A DNA stretch of 64,000 nt, from positions 1 to 64,000 of the forward strand of contig JANQNU010000036.1 in assembly GCA_028279405.1 (NCBI GenBank). The letters are read 5' to 3'. Positions within the stretch are counted from its first letter, which is position 1. Every line of letters begins with the position of its first letter. The DNA comes from Phycisphaerae bacterium. Its GTDB lineage: Bacteria > Planctomycetota > Phycisphaerae > UBA1845 > Fen-1342. The notes under the pieces are model-generated. The model did no database searches and was not told the DNA's origin. It saw nothing but the letters and a program-made list of their open reading frames with translations. This document shows positions 43,741-53,396 of the stretch, in pieces. A program made the translations under genes and the position numbers.

Positions 43741-44424
43741 CTAGCGCCGCCGACGGAGCAGCAGGGCGACGCTCAGCAACGCGAACGTGCCTGGCTCCGG
43801 CAATCGATAGACGGCAAACTCGAACGGCACCGGATCGTCGCTGCCGCTGAAAAGGCTCGATCCCGAGATCGACGCGACGAGGGTCCCTGTCGGCGTCGTC
43901 GTCAGAGCGGGAAGCCCGGGAGTCTGCACGATCGTCAGGCGGAAGAGCACGAAGTCGGCCCCCGGGTCCACGGTCGAGTCGGCCCAGCGGCTGTTCAAAG
44001 TCGTCGTCCGGGTCGGCGGCGTGCCCAGTTCGGGCGCGCTCAGCAGCCTGACGGACCGCGCACCAGGCGCCGCCACATTCGGAAAATCGTTCGGCGACGA
44101 TACCATGTTGGTGAACATCTGCACGTCCGACAACTGGCTGCCGTCGGGGTTGCGAACGGGGGGCAGCAGCGTCGGGCCGACCAGGAACGAGGTCGAGTCG
44201 AACTGGCCGGACTCGATCCCGGCAACGATCGACGACGACCGCCAATCGAAGTCGCCTGGCTCGATCGACACCGAAAGGTCGAACGAGTAGACGTCACACG
44301 GGGGGTCGCAAAAATCCTCGTCAGTCGACACTCGGCCGCCGCCGAAGGTGTAGTCGATCGACCCGCCGGAAGCGATCCCGGTGAAGACCAGCGCGACAAC
44401 GGTCGCGTACTGAGCGCGTTTCAT
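43741..44424 (-). CDS. PEP-CTERM exported protein, 227 aa
   Basis: The N-terminus has a Sec signal (ending near ASGG), and the C-terminus is PEPGTFALLSVALLLRRRR: the PEP motif, a hydrophobic helix and an arginine cluster recognised by an exosortase. The body is a beta-rich domain with one Cys pair (CDPPC) and no enzymatic motif. AGGAGAGGG lies before ATG 44424. Expected fate is export and surface attachment. No exosortase is in the window. Confidence 0.85.
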   Translation of the reverse strand: MKRAQYATVVALVFTGIASGGSIDYTFGGGRVSTDEDFCDPPCDVYSFDLSVSIEPGDFDWRSSSIVAGIESGQFDSTSFLVGPTLLPPVRNPDGSQLSDVQMFTNMVSSPNDFPNVAAPGARSVRLLSAPELGTPPTRTTTLNSRWADSTVDPGADFVLFRLTIVQTPGLPALTTTPTGTLVASISGSSLFSGSDDPVPFEFAVYRLPEPGTFALLSVALLLRRRR

Positions 44425-44608
44425 TTCCCTCTCCTCTCCAGCTTTTATCGCACGACCGCCCGATCCGGACCACAGGACGGATCCGAACCGCTGTCAACGA
44501 CGCTTGCGCCGACACCCCGATTCCCGCCGTCGTGCTTACGAAGACAGTTTAGCCCCCGCACCACGCCGATCACAAGCCCGATTACCTGCCGATTGGTCCC
44601 CGGCGGAG

Positions 44609-45358
44609 CTATTCTTCGGTCGCCAGGATGCGGATCAGGCCCACCAAGCCGCTGATCAGCAGCGATACCAGGAGCAGGAAGAGCAGCATGGCGACCGAGA
44701 AGCTCAAAATGGGCCAACTCGACGCGACTAGCCGGTCCGTCTGTCCGGAAAGGCTCGAAACGAGCGCGATCAGCACGCCAGCGAGCAGAATCGCGCCGAT
44801 CGCGCCGCGACGGTGCCCATCGAAGGGTGCCATCCGGACGGTGAGGCAAATCGCCAGGTACAAGAAGAGGGCCGTGGACCAGTTCATCAGGTCACTGCTT
44901 ACGATCGCATTCAGCATCTGCTCGATCAGCGTGACGCTCCCACGGAGCAGGTCCCAGATTCCCGCGATCGATCGCGGCAATTCCGGGACGCGAAAGTCGC
45001 CCGCGAGATGACCGAGAACGTTCCCGCCCCAGTAGTGCGCGGCCAGGTACAAACATGCACCGCAAGCAACGAGGGGTAACAGCCCGACCAGGATCGGCCC
45101 GACGACAGGAATCTTGGTCTTCTCCGGCGGATCCGTCTGCGGATCGCCTTCCTCGTCGTCACTCATGAGCATCGTGTTACGCACAGAGTTGCCGGTAATC
45201 AGCAGCCCCAGGACATGGCCGAGCTGCGCAACGAGTGTGCCCGGCAACAACACCGAGTTCACCACCCGTGGCTTGACCAGCAGGCTCCACAAGCTGTGAA
45301 TCCCCCAGGCACTGAAGACGATGACCAGTAGCCAGAAAGTCAGCGATGCGTAAAGCAT
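44609..45358 (-). CDS. Polytopic membrane protein, 249 aa
   Basis: Five to six hydrophobic helices: the first two flank LPGTLVAQLGHVLGLLITG, then an acidic cytoplasmic loop (SDDEEGDPQTDPPEKTK), then helices near 85-110, 150-170, 180-200 and 215-240. The LVAQLGHVLG segment occupies the place of HExGH in M50-type site-2 proteases but lacks the first histidine and glutamate. I do not recognise the family. It stands alone, upstream of the PEP-CTERM gene on the same strand. Confidence 0.7.
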   Translation of the reverse strand: MLYASLTFWLLVIVFSAWGIHSLWSLLVKPRVVNSVLLPGTLVAQLGHVLGLLITGNSVRNTMLMSDDEEGDPQTDPPEKTKIPVVGPILVGLLPLVACGACLYLAAHYWGGNVLGHLAGDFRVPELPRSIAGIWDLLRGSVTLIEQMLNAIVSSDLMNWSTALFLYLAICLTVRMAPFDGHRRGAIGAILLAGVLIALVSSLSGQTDRLVASSWPILSFSVAMLLFLLLVSLLISGLVGLIRILATEE

Positions 45359-45548
45359 GGATCCATCCTCACTCTACGTTCAGCCACAAGGACCGGCGGT
45401 CCTCGACGCTATTTCCCCGAACCGGCACAAGGGCCGTGCCGACGTTGCAATCCGTTGCGACGCTACGGCTATTATGGGTCATTCCGACCTGAATGCCAGC
45501 CGTGTTTCAATACCCAGTGCTCGTTTTCGTCCAATCCTTACCTCGGTC

Positions 45549-47915
45549 CTAGTCCTTCGACTCGGTTTCGGGATCCGTCTGCGGTCGGTCGACAAAGATC
45601 CCCGAGCGCTTGGGTTCGTCGTCAGAGTCGGACGGATCGTTGATCGGCGGCGGGATCGACGGGTTGGAGGAAGCGCCACGCGCGGTCTCCGCTACCGTTG
45701 GAGGTTCTTTCGTCGAGGCTCCTCCGCTCGGTGCGACACTGCCCGTGCCCAGCGTCGGGAGTGGATCGCTCGTCGAGATGGACGCCGCCGGCGGCAGTCG
45801 ACGCAGCGACGCCCGCAAGAGCCAGATGACCATCGCCGTAAACGGCAGCAGCGGTAGCCAGTGCCACCATTCGAACGCATAGGCGCCCCTGAAGGCGCCC
45901 GCTTCCAGGTCGAGCTTGTACAGCCCGAATTGCGGCGGGATGCCCACCTTGCCCGCGAGCCACGGAACCAGGTGGTTCGGGACGACCGACTCGCCTTCCG
46001 GCACCTCGGGTTGCGACGTCATCGGCTGGGTCGTTGGGGCCGGCACGGGCTCCTCCGACGGCGCTTCGAGTGCGACAGCGGCGGCATGAAGCGGGTTGCT
46101 GCGGAACGGCTCGGGATCGAACCGCGCCGTTGGGGCGAAGAACCCGATGATTGCTGCGACCCCGACGAACAGCACGCCGACCAGGCCTTGCCCAGCGACC
46201 ATGCCCGACGCTCCCAGGATTCCGGGATTCTCGCCTTCTTTCATCTCACCCCGGCGTTTGTCCACGATCCAGCGGATGATGCCGCCGACCATGATCGGGG
46301 TCGAGAGCGAGATCGGCAGGTAGAGTCCGACGGAGAACGGCAGCGAAGGCATGCCCAGCAGTTCGACGACCAGCGCGGCGGCGACGCCGATCAGGATCAG
46401 GCCCCACGGTAGCTCCTGGTCAACGACACCCTTGACGAGCGTCTGCATGATCTGAGCCTGCGGTGCGAGGAACGCGTTAGGGTGCGCTTCGTCCTTCACG
46501 AAACCGAACGTGTTGTTGATGAGCAGGATCAGGCCGGCCAGGGCAGCCGTCGTAGCCAGTACGCCAATGACCTCGCCGATCTGCTGCTTCCAGGGAGTGG
46601 CCCCGACCAGGAACCCGGTCTTGAGGTCCTGCGAGCAGTCGCCGGCAAGGCAGATGGCGATGCACACGAGTGCGCCCACCGAGAGGATCGCGAATTTCAT
46701 CTCGGTCGGTCCGAGCCCGAGATCGAGACAATAGACGAAGATCAGTGCCGTTCCGAGAATCGTCGCGATGGTCATCCCGGAAGCCGGATTGGAGGATCCC
46801 CCGATGATGCCGACGAGTCGTGATGAGACAGTCACGAAGAAGAAGCCGAATCCGATGACGCACGCGATGAGCGGGATGCTCTTCATGACGTGGTGCATCG
46901 CGCCGATGTCGGGCAGGAACCACATCGCGGCGCCGATTGCGACAATGACCGCCAGGACCAGTAGCATCGGGAGGTCGCGCTGGGTGCGGTCCGTCGTTCC
47001 CTGTCCCTTCAGGTTCCCGGCGGCGTGGGTAATCGAGTGGAAGATGGTGCCGACGTTCTTCAACAGGGAGATCAGGCCGCCCAGTACGACGGCGCCGGCC
47101 CCGATGTAGCGAAGGTAATTGGTCCAGATCTGCCCCGGCGACATGTCGGCGATCAAGGTCGTCCCGGGCGCGACCGGCGTCTTCAGGTCGGCGCCGAACG
47201 TGGCGATGGCGGGGATGATGACGAACCAGCCGAGCAGGCCGCCGCCGAGCATGATCCCGGCGACGCGAATTCCGAGGATGTACCCGACACCGAGCAGGGC
47301 GGGTTCGGCCATCAGCGACGCTTCGGTTTTGAGCAACGGGATCCGCTGGCGGGCAGTCTCGGCCCAGAAGCCGAGTTGTCGGAAGAATTCGTAGATCGCG
47401 GCCACGCCCAGGCCCCAAAAAACGGTTTTGGCGGAGGCGCCGCCGCGCTCGCCGGACTCGAGCACCTCGGCACAGGCAGTGCCTTCCGGGTAGGGGAGCT
47501 TGCCGTGTTCCTTGACGATCAGCACCTTGCGGAGCGGGATCATGAAGAAGACGCCGAGCAGGCCGCCGATGGCTCCCCAGACGGTCATCTCGAGGAACGA
47601 CGGTCGTAGCACGTCAGCTGCGGCGTGATCGCCGGCGTTTTCAGCAATGGTGGCGAAGATGAACAGCGCCGGGACAGTGAAGATGACACCGGCCGCGAGG
47701 CTTTCGCCGGAGGAGCCGATCGTTTGCACCATGTTGTTTTCGAGAATGCTCTTGCGCTTCATGATTCCGCGCAGGATCGCCATCGACATGACGGCGGCGG
47801 GGATCGAAGCGCTGACGGTCATTCCGACCCGTAGTCCGACGTAGGCGTTGGCGGCGGCAAACACGACGCCGATCAGGATGCCGGCGATCAACGCCGTGTA
47901 GGTCATTTCGCGCAT
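45549..47915 (-). CDS. OPT-family oligopeptide transporter
   Basis: A 788-residue transporter with about 14-16 hydrophobic helices. The start ALIAGILIGVVFAAANAYVG and the motif KLPYPEGTACAEVL near residue 140 are OPT signatures, as is GGSSNPASGMTIATILGTAL near 370. A Pro/Ser-rich cytoplasmic tail of ~100 residues follows the last helix. Members import oligopeptides or metal chelates using the proton gradient. AGGAGA lies 4 bases before ATG 47915. The intergenic space 47916-48139 shows no gene. Confidence 0.92.
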   Translation of the reverse strand: MREMTYTALIAGILIGVVFAAANAYVGLRVGMTVSASIPAAVMSMAILRGIMKRKSILENNMVQTIGSSGESLAAGVIFTVPALFIFATIAENAGDHAAADVLRPSFLEMTVWGAIGGLLGVFFMIPLRKVLIVKEHGKLPYPEGTACAEVLESGERGGASAKTVFWGLGVAAIYEFFRQLGFWAETARQRIPLLKTEASLMAEPALLGVGYILGIRVAGIMLGGGLLGWFVIIPAIATFGADLKTPVAPGTTLIADMSPGQIWTNYLRYIGAGAVVLGGLISLLKNVGTIFHSITHAAGNLKGQGTTDRTQRDLPMLLVLAVIVAIGAAMWFLPDIGAMHHVMKSIPLIACVIGFGFFFVTVSSRLVGIIGGSSNPASGMTIATILGTALIFVYCLDLGLGPTEMKFAILSVGALVCIAICLAGDCSQDLKTGFLVGATPWKQQIGEVIGVLATTAALAGLILLINNTFGFVKDEAHPNAFLAPQAQIMQTLVKGVVDQELPWGLILIGVAAALVVELLGMPSLPFSVGLYLPISLSTPIMVGGIIRWIVDKRRGEMKEGENPGILGASGMVAGQGLVGVLFVGVAAIIGFFAPTARFDPEPFRSNPLHAAAVALEAPSEEPVPAPTTQPMTSQPEVPEGESVVPNHLVPWLAGKVGIPPQFGLYKLDLEAGAFRGAYAFEWWHWLPLLPFTAMVIWLLRASLRRLPPAASISTSDPLPTLGTGSVAPSGGASTKEPPTVAETARGASSNPSIPPPINDPSDSDDEPKRSGIFVDRPQTDPETESKD

Positions 47916-48139
47916 CTGCTCTCCTCGTCCGTGCGGTCGCGCTCACCTGGCGCCACGCATGCGTCGCTTTCATCGAGTCGTGCGGTCTGCGACGTGCTGG
48001 GTCGCATCGCGCAGGATCGTCGAACTGTATCACGATCTCGCTAGCGGTAGCAATTGGTATTGGGGATTCGGGTGCGAGGTGGGACTATTTTCGCGGCGTG
48101 GGGCGGCGACACGCGGAGCGGAGGCGAGTTCGGAGGCGG

Positions 48140-50803
48140 CTATTTCTCGGTTTCTGGTGCCACCTTCGTGCGGACCTGTTCGTACAGGGTTTCGATCTTC
48201 GACTTCCAGGGTTTGCCGCCGAGCTCGGGATACCAGACGCGCTCGTTGCGAATGGCCTTCTCGACGGTCTCGTAGTCGCTTAGCCGATACTTGGCGTGCA
48301 GCCAGTGATAGCGTGCTTCCCAATAGGTCTCGGGCGCCCGGTCGCGTATGGCCGGGTCGCGCAGGAGAGCCTCCCAGGCTGCAACCGCGCCGGCGAGCTG
48401 GTCGCGCGTCGGCTCAGCGGGTAGCGCTGTCTGGCGGATTCGAGCGCGGAGTCGCTGGTAGTTCCCATTTCTGGGCGCCTTCGCGAGCAGTGCGTCGACC
48501 AGCGCTTCGGCGGCCGCATACTCGCCGGCCGCGTGCAGCATCTGCGCCCGGCTGAACTGCACGATCGGGACATCCGCGGCCCGGCGTGGATCTGCCTGGA
48601 GGAACTGCTCGAGTTGCGTGAACGTTTCCAGCGAGTCGCGTGCCAGCTGGGTTGCGTCTGACGTGCGACCTCCGTCCTGGAGTCGGCGCACCTCGTCCTC
48701 CATTCCACGGGCCAATTCCAGCAGGACCGCGCCGGTCCGGTCCGGCGGCACTTGTTCGAGGTACGCGCTAAGCGCCTTGGAAGCTGCGTCGAAGTCGCGC
48801 AGCCCGCGGTAGGCACGGATTCGCAAGCCGAGCACCCGACCGAGTAGCGGGTTGTTCGGGAAGCGCGTCTCGAAATCGCGCAACGCCGACAACGCCCGCT
48901 CATGAGCGCCGATCTCCAGTTGGACGAAGATCTCGGCCGCGTTGATACGCGCTTCAGCCGCCCAGCGTGCGGCGCGTCCACTCGTGCTTCCTGCGCCGAT
49001 TCGTTGCTCGGTCTGTAGCGCGAAGTTCAGCAGCGCGTCCGCCGCCCGGCGCGACTGTCGTTTGTACATGGACGGGTCGTCCGCCGCCCGGTGCGACTGG
49101 GCGCTAAGCCGACGGCACAGCACGGCGCGGTACTGGGCTTCGTCGCGATAGCGCGAAGAAGGCGGAACATTGGCATACTGTTGCGCTGCGTCGTCGTAGT
49201 GCCCCGCTTGTTGAAGCGCAACGGGCAGCCACCACATCGCGTCTTCCTGCTTTGGATGGTCTGGGTAGTTCTGTAGCAGATTCAGCAAGCACCGCGCCAG
49301 ACGTTCATAGTCTTCCTGGCGTTTACCACGGTCGGCGATCTCCGCGAGCAACTGGTACGCGAAGGTTGCGGCCTGCGCGGCGCGCGGATGAGCGCGCAGT
49401 TCGCTTGCGAGATACTCGAAGGACCGCGCCGCCGCTTTCACGTCGCGTAACTGGTATTGTGCCTTGCCGAGCGTGTACACGATGTTGCCGCGCAGCCCCG
49501 GCTCGACGTTCTCACGGCGCAGGGCTTCCTCGAGTCGCGCACGGGCTTCGACCGGTTTTGCAGCATTCAACAGCAGTTCGGCCGCCGTCAGTAGCTCCGT
49601 GGCACCCATGGTCTGCGGATCCGCGTTCGGATCGACGCCGGCCTCGATGAAGAGCTGGACCAGCGCCGGCCATGCACCGCCCAGTTCACGCAGGTCGCCC
49701 ATCGCCTTGAGACCCTTCTCCCGGATGCGTTGCGCCCGGATCAGCAACGCGCGGCGCGCCGCACTGTTGCGGGCCGTTCGCTGGAGGTCTTCGGCCTCGA
49801 CGAGGTAGCTGTTGGCGTGCCAGAGCTTGGCCAGGCTGATGTAGAATCGCAGGGCCTGCTCGTCCCGCTTGAGCCGCTCGGCGTCGAGCTTCGCCAACGG
49901 TTCCAGGACCGTGCGCGCCTCGTCGAACTTGCGGGCCGCAAGGTGCAGACGCGCCAGCTCATATCGCACTTGCACCTTGAGTGCACGCGAAGCGGTCGCG
50001 GCGGCCCGCGCAAACGCGCGTTCGGCTTCGTCGAAACGGCCCTGCTCGCGATAGGTCATTGCCAGCGCCAGGTGGCATTGAAAGACCGTATCTCCGGCGC
50101 GGCCCGAATTGACCAGATCGAGCAGCAACGACTCGGCGTTGTCGAACGCCGCGGCCTGCTTCTCGGAGCGCGTCTCCATCACGCCGTAGTAGTAGAGCGA
50201 CCACGCCAGGTTGTACTTCGCATCGAGCGTGACCTGTTGAATATCGTCGAAGATCCCCTCCGCGAGGTACTGGTCCTCGTTGGCGAAGAGGTCCTGCATC
50301 AGCGGGTCCACCCGTTCGAGCGCGTCCTTGTATTGCAGACCGGCGCGCCGGAGCACGCGGAGAATCTCGGCTTGATCGCCGCGCTTGCCGGCAGTGAGCT
50401 CCCACTCATCGAGGTACTTGGCGGCCCGCCCGCCAAGCAACACGTTGCCGTATTCGACGAGTCCGCCCGCAAGCCGCAGCTGCGCCCGCGGAAGCCGACC
50501 CGCGCCGCGGGCAGCCTTGGCCCACAACTCGAAGTTCTCCTCCGCCTTGTCGTATGCCTGGGCCCGCACCGAAGCGAGCGAAGCGCGCTGCGCTTTGTTC
50601 GCGTAGGCCAGTGCCAGCAGCCGGTGCTGGTCGGCGGTGGCGCCGCCGCGGAATCGCGCGTCGAGTGCTTCGGCAAGTCCCTCACGAACCATCCGCGCGA
50701 TGTCGGGCGGCGTGCCGTCGGGGACTGACTGCCCGCGCGTTTCAATGACAGCAGCGTCGATCGCCAGCAGGAGGAAGAAGAGCGCGGTGTATCTCATGCT
50801 CAT
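48140..50803 (-). CDS. Exported TPR-repeat protein, 887 aa
   Basis: Signal peptide at residues 1-25 (FFLLLAIDAAVIETRGQ), then predicted alpha-helical repeats to the end. TPR-type consensus is clearest in LALAMTYREQGRFDEAERAF, YELARLHLAARKFDEARTVL and later LLNLLQNYPDHPKQEDAMWW. It follows the ExbB-ExbD-ExbD genes on the same strand with a 147-base gap, an arrangement known in planctomycetes. It may couple the energised ExbBD motor to the envelope; that is inference from position. No catalytic motif is seen. Confidence 0.85.
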   Translation of the reverse strand: MSMRYTALFFLLLAIDAAVIETRGQSVPDGTPPDIARMVREGLAEALDARFRGGATADQHRLLALAYANKAQRASLASVRAQAYDKAEENFELWAKAARGAGRLPRAQLRLAGGLVEYGNVLLGGRAAKYLDEWELTAGKRGDQAEILRVLRRAGLQYKDALERVDPLMQDLFANEDQYLAEGIFDDIQQVTLDAKYNLAWSLYYYGVMETRSEKQAAAFDNAESLLLDLVNSGRAGDTVFQCHLALAMTYREQGRFDEAERAFARAAATASRALKVQVRYELARLHLAARKFDEARTVLEPLAKLDAERLKRDEQALRFYISLAKLWHANSYLVEAEDLQRTARNSAARRALLIRAQRIREKGLKAMGDLRELGGAWPALVQLFIEAGVDPNADPQTMGATELLTAAELLLNAAKPVEARARLEEALRRENVEPGLRGNIVYTLGKAQYQLRDVKAAARSFEYLASELRAHPRAAQAATFAYQLLAEIADRGKRQEDYERLARCLLNLLQNYPDHPKQEDAMWWLPVALQQAGHYDDAAQQYANVPPSSRYRDEAQYRAVLCRRLSAQSHRAADDPSMYKRQSRRAADALLNFALQTEQRIGAGSTSGRAARWAAEARINAAEIFVQLEIGAHERALSALRDFETRFPNNPLLGRVLGLRIRAYRGLRDFDAASKALSAYLEQVPPDRTGAVLLELARGMEDEVRRLQDGGRTSDATQLARDSLETFTQLEQFLQADPRRAADVPIVQFSRAQMLHAAGEYAAAEALVDALLAKAPRNGNYQRLRARIRQTALPAEPTRDQLAGAVAAWEALLRDPAIRDRAPETYWEARYHWLHAKYRLSDYETVEKAIRNERVWYPELGGKPWKSKIETLYEQVRTKVAPETEK

Positions 50804-50950
50804 GGTGGTCCGTGGAGGGCTCCATCGAGGTTGGCCGCGATGATCCGGAGCACCTTACGACTGGTGATCCGTCGCAGCCGACACTCCCCTGTGAATTCTA
50901 GCTGTCCTCGTCAGCCGGGCATCGAACGCCGGCATTTTTTCGGTTTCGGG

Positions 50951-51421
50951 CTAGGCCTCGCCGTCCGGCGCTGTCGGTGCCAGGCTCACCGCGAACTGCA
51001 CGTTCTGGAAGCCTGCAGTCACCGCGGCGTCCATCGCGCGGATCACATACTTCCAGCGCACGGTCTGCTCAGCCGCGATCACCACCGGGTTCGCGGGATC
51101 GGCGCCGGCTTCCTTCCGCTCCGCCAAGTACTGGTGCAGCGCGCCGAAATCACCAGGCGGAAGGTCGATCTGCATCACGCGAATCCCGGCATTACCGCCG
51201 TCGTTCTCATCGAACAGCGCAATGCGAATCAACGGGTTGATCGCAATTGCGACTCCCTCGCCCGGGCCGCTGCGCGGGTCCAGTTCGGTTTGCAGGATGC
51301 CCTCGTTGAGCAGGCTCATGGTCGCGCCCAACAGGAAGAACACCAACAGCACCATGATTACGTCGACCATCGGTGCCAGGTTGGGCGTCGTTTCGCTGGC
51401 GGGCTCGCGGCGCTGTTTCAT
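50951..51421 (-). CDS. ExbD/TolR-type protein, second copy
   Basis: A 156-residue protein with a short cytoplasmic N-terminus, NLAPMVDVIMVLLVFFLLG helix carrying the essential Asp of the proton channel, and a periplasmic domain ending IRAMDAAVTAGFQNVQFAV. It overlaps the first ExbD gene (ATGA). With ExbB it forms a proton-driven motor. It is divergent enough from its neighbour (different N-terminus and loop) to suggest a hetero-dimer. Confidence 0.92.
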   Translation of the reverse strand: MKQRREPASETTPNLAPMVDVIMVLLVFFLLGATMSLLNEGILQTELDPRSGPGEGVAIAINPLIRIALFDENDGGNAGIRVMQIDLPPGDFGALHQYLAERKEAGADPANPVVIAAEQTVRWKYVIRAMDAAVTAGFQNVQFAVSLAPTAPDGEA

Positions 51422-51897
51422 TGGGTCGGCTCCGCTTCGCTGCCCGCGTTCGCACTGAAGACGATATTGCCGATTCGGGCCTGGCCGCAGGCCCGCAACA
51501 CTTCCTCCACGTGCTGATAATGCACCTCGCGATCGGCGCGGATCACACACCGCAGATCGGTCGGCCCGCCGGCCGCCGAAACGCGGGTAACGAACAACGC
51601 AACGATCTCGTCGGCACGCAGGCGGCGCTCGACGATACTCTCGCCGTCAAAGTCGGCAACCACGTACTCGACGCCGTCGGGGTCGCTGGCGAGCGGGCGA
51701 ATGTTGATCGTAATGCGTTCGCCGAGCTCGCCGCCTTCGATCTCCTGGGCCGCTTCCGCGAACGGCAGGTTGATCGGCTGTCGTTCGGCATTGACCAGCT
51801 GGCTGGCCAGCAGGAAGAAGATGATCAAGCACATCATGACGTCCACCATCGGCGCCAGGTTGAGCGTCATGCTGACCGGCTTCGGCGGACGAAACAC
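51418..51897 (-). CDS. ExbD/TolR-type protein, first copy
   Basis: A 159-residue protein with membrane helix NLAPMVDVMMCLIIFFLLA (Asp at the channel position) and a periplasmic domain (CVIRADREVHYQHVEEVLRA). Start GTG 51897 follows AAAGGG at a spacing of 7. The ExbB stop ends 3 bases before it. Two consecutive ExbD genes are usual in planctomycete clusters. Confidence 0.92.
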   Translation of the reverse strand: MFRPPKPVSMTLNLAPMVDVMMCLIIFFLLASQLVNAERQPINLPFAEAAQEIEGGELGERITINIRPLASDPDGVEYVVADFDGESIVERRLRADEIVALFVTRVSAAGGPTDLRCVIRADREVHYQHVEEVLRACGQARIGNIVFSANAGSEAEPTQ

Positions 51898-51900
51898 GAA

Positions 51901-52728
51901 CTAGCCCTTTCCGGGTGAGGGGGCGGGCGCCGGGGCCGGCGGGGGCGGAACGCTCTTGCCAGCCGGTCGTTTCTCGGCTGTGGGCCGCGCTGCGGAACGC
52001 GCCGCATCGCCGCGCGCGGGTTGCGCCGCCGACGGACGGAAGTATTCGAGCAGGTTGAGTACTTCGACGGTCGATGCGACCGTCAGCGATTCGATTCGGT
52101 TTCGGCAGATGCCGAAGAAGCCCAGCCCGATGATGGCGAGCATCAAGCCGAGCGCCGTGTTCACCAGGGCCTTGCTGATGCCGTCGGCCAGGCCGGCCGC
52201 GTTCGACTCGCCGCCGCCTTGAGAGAGGCTGCCGAAGGCCTCGATCATGCCCCACACCGTGCCCAGCAGCCCGAGCAGCGGTCCGAGGTTGCCGAGAATG
52301 TTGAGGTACTCGACCTTGCGGTACATGCGGCCGCTCATTTCGCCGGACTTCTCGATCGCTGCCTCGTGCATCGCGTCGAAGCCGTGCCGTGCGTGTTGCA
52401 GAGCGGCGTTCATCGTCCGCGCGAAGAAGGTCGGACTCTTCTGCATGGAATCGATGCACTCGCGGTAGGCGCGCTTCTCGATCAACTTGCGGGCTTTCTT
52501 CTGTTCCTCAGGGGGGGCGATGCTCGCCGTACGGACGGTCACGAAATGCTCGACGATCAGCATGATCGCGACGAACGATCCGGCGAAGATGAACCAGCTC
52601 GGGACCTCAAGCCCCTTCCAGAAGATCCCCAGGAGCGAAGGGCCCTCGGTGCCGCCGCCGTTCTGTCCCCATGCCGGGGCCGCGAACGCGACCGCGATCA
52701 CCCAGAGCCAACCGATTCGCAGGGTCAT
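51901..52728 (-). CDS. ExbB/TolQ/MotA-family proton channel protein
   Basis: A 275-residue inner-membrane protein. A signal-like N-terminal helix (cleavable near AWGQ) is followed by helix VPSWFIFAGSFVAIMLIVEHF, a cytoplasmic loop, and the family helices NILGNLGPLLGLLGTVWGMI and ISKALVNTALGLMLAIIGLG with conserved Thr/Gly. The tail is Pro/Ala-rich. GAGGTGG precedes ATG 52728. First gene of the ExbB-ExbD-ExbD-TPR operon. Confidence 0.93.
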   Translation of the reverse strand: MTLRIGWLWVIAVAFAAPAWGQNGGGTEGPSLLGIFWKGLEVPSWFIFAGSFVAIMLIVEHFVTVRTASIAPPEEQKKARKLIEKRAYRECIDSMQKSPTFFARTMNAALQHARHGFDAMHEAAIEKSGEMSGRMYRKVEYLNILGNLGPLLGLLGTVWGMIEAFGSLSQGGGESNAAGLADGISKALVNTALGLMLAIIGLGFFGICRNRIESLTVASTVEVLNLLEYFRPSAAQPARGDAARSAARPTAEKRPAGKSVPPPPAPAPAPSPGKG

Positions 52729-52849
52729 ACAACCACCTCATGCCAGGCGTCCCGTGATGCTTCCGAATCATACCATTATACGGATTGTGCGCCGCCCGGC
52801 CCTGCGGGCCCCTCGAAAATAGCGTCGCGGCGGTCGTGGCGATTCGGGC

Positions 52850-53143
52850 TCAACGGTCGAGGGACGATGTGTCGTTCGTTCTGCGCTCGAGCGAGAGCGC
52901 CCAGCCGCCGCACTGGCTGCAATGGCCGACGATCCGCTTGCCCCATGACCTGGCCCCAATGCGAATGATGCCTGCTTTGGATGCGTCGCCGGTGTGGCCG
53001 CAGGAAGTGCAACGGAGAATCCAGCCGGGCGCGTACCCGCCCGTCCAACGCAGAAGCAGCCCCAGCAGGAGCAGGAGCGTCAGTAGGCCGGAGATCATGA
53101 TCGCCGCGAATCGCACGCCTGCCCACAGCTGACTGTTTTCCAC
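52850..53143 (-). CDS. Small membrane protein with zinc-ribbon cysteines, 97 aa
   Basis: GGGAGG lies 7 bases before GTG 53143. One strongly hydrophobic helix (AAIMISGLLTLLLLLGLLL) is followed by two CxxC pairs, CTSCGHTGDAS and HCSQCGGWAL, about 30 residues apart, forming a probable zinc ribbon on the cytoplasmic side. I do not know the family. A longer frame upstream exists but lacks a good start. Confidence 0.7.
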   Translation of the reverse strand: MENSQLWAGVRFAAIMISGLLTLLLLLGLLLRWTGGYAPGWILRCTSCGHTGDASKAGIIRIGARSWGKRIVGHCSQCGGWALSLERRTNDTSSLDR

Positions 53144-53396
53144 CGGTAATCCTCCCGTCGACGGCGACCGTCTTGGCCTCACTCCAACGTTGTTTGTCAT
53201 CTTGATTTTCGGATGTCGCGCGGCCGGAATCAATCGTATCGGTCATCGAGCCGACAGGAACGGACAAGATGCGATCTGGTCCTTCCCCATCCAAGCCATG
53301 TGGGAATCGGGCTCGGCGCCCGCAGGAGGGATTCCGGAATCGCGTGCCGCATTGCGTAATCCCGGCTGTCGAGGTTGTTGACTGAGGGACATATTG

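Noticed and set aside
45549-47418. Overlapping minus-strand frames inside the OPT gene
   Set aside because: Arg-rich out-of-frame shadows of the transporter.
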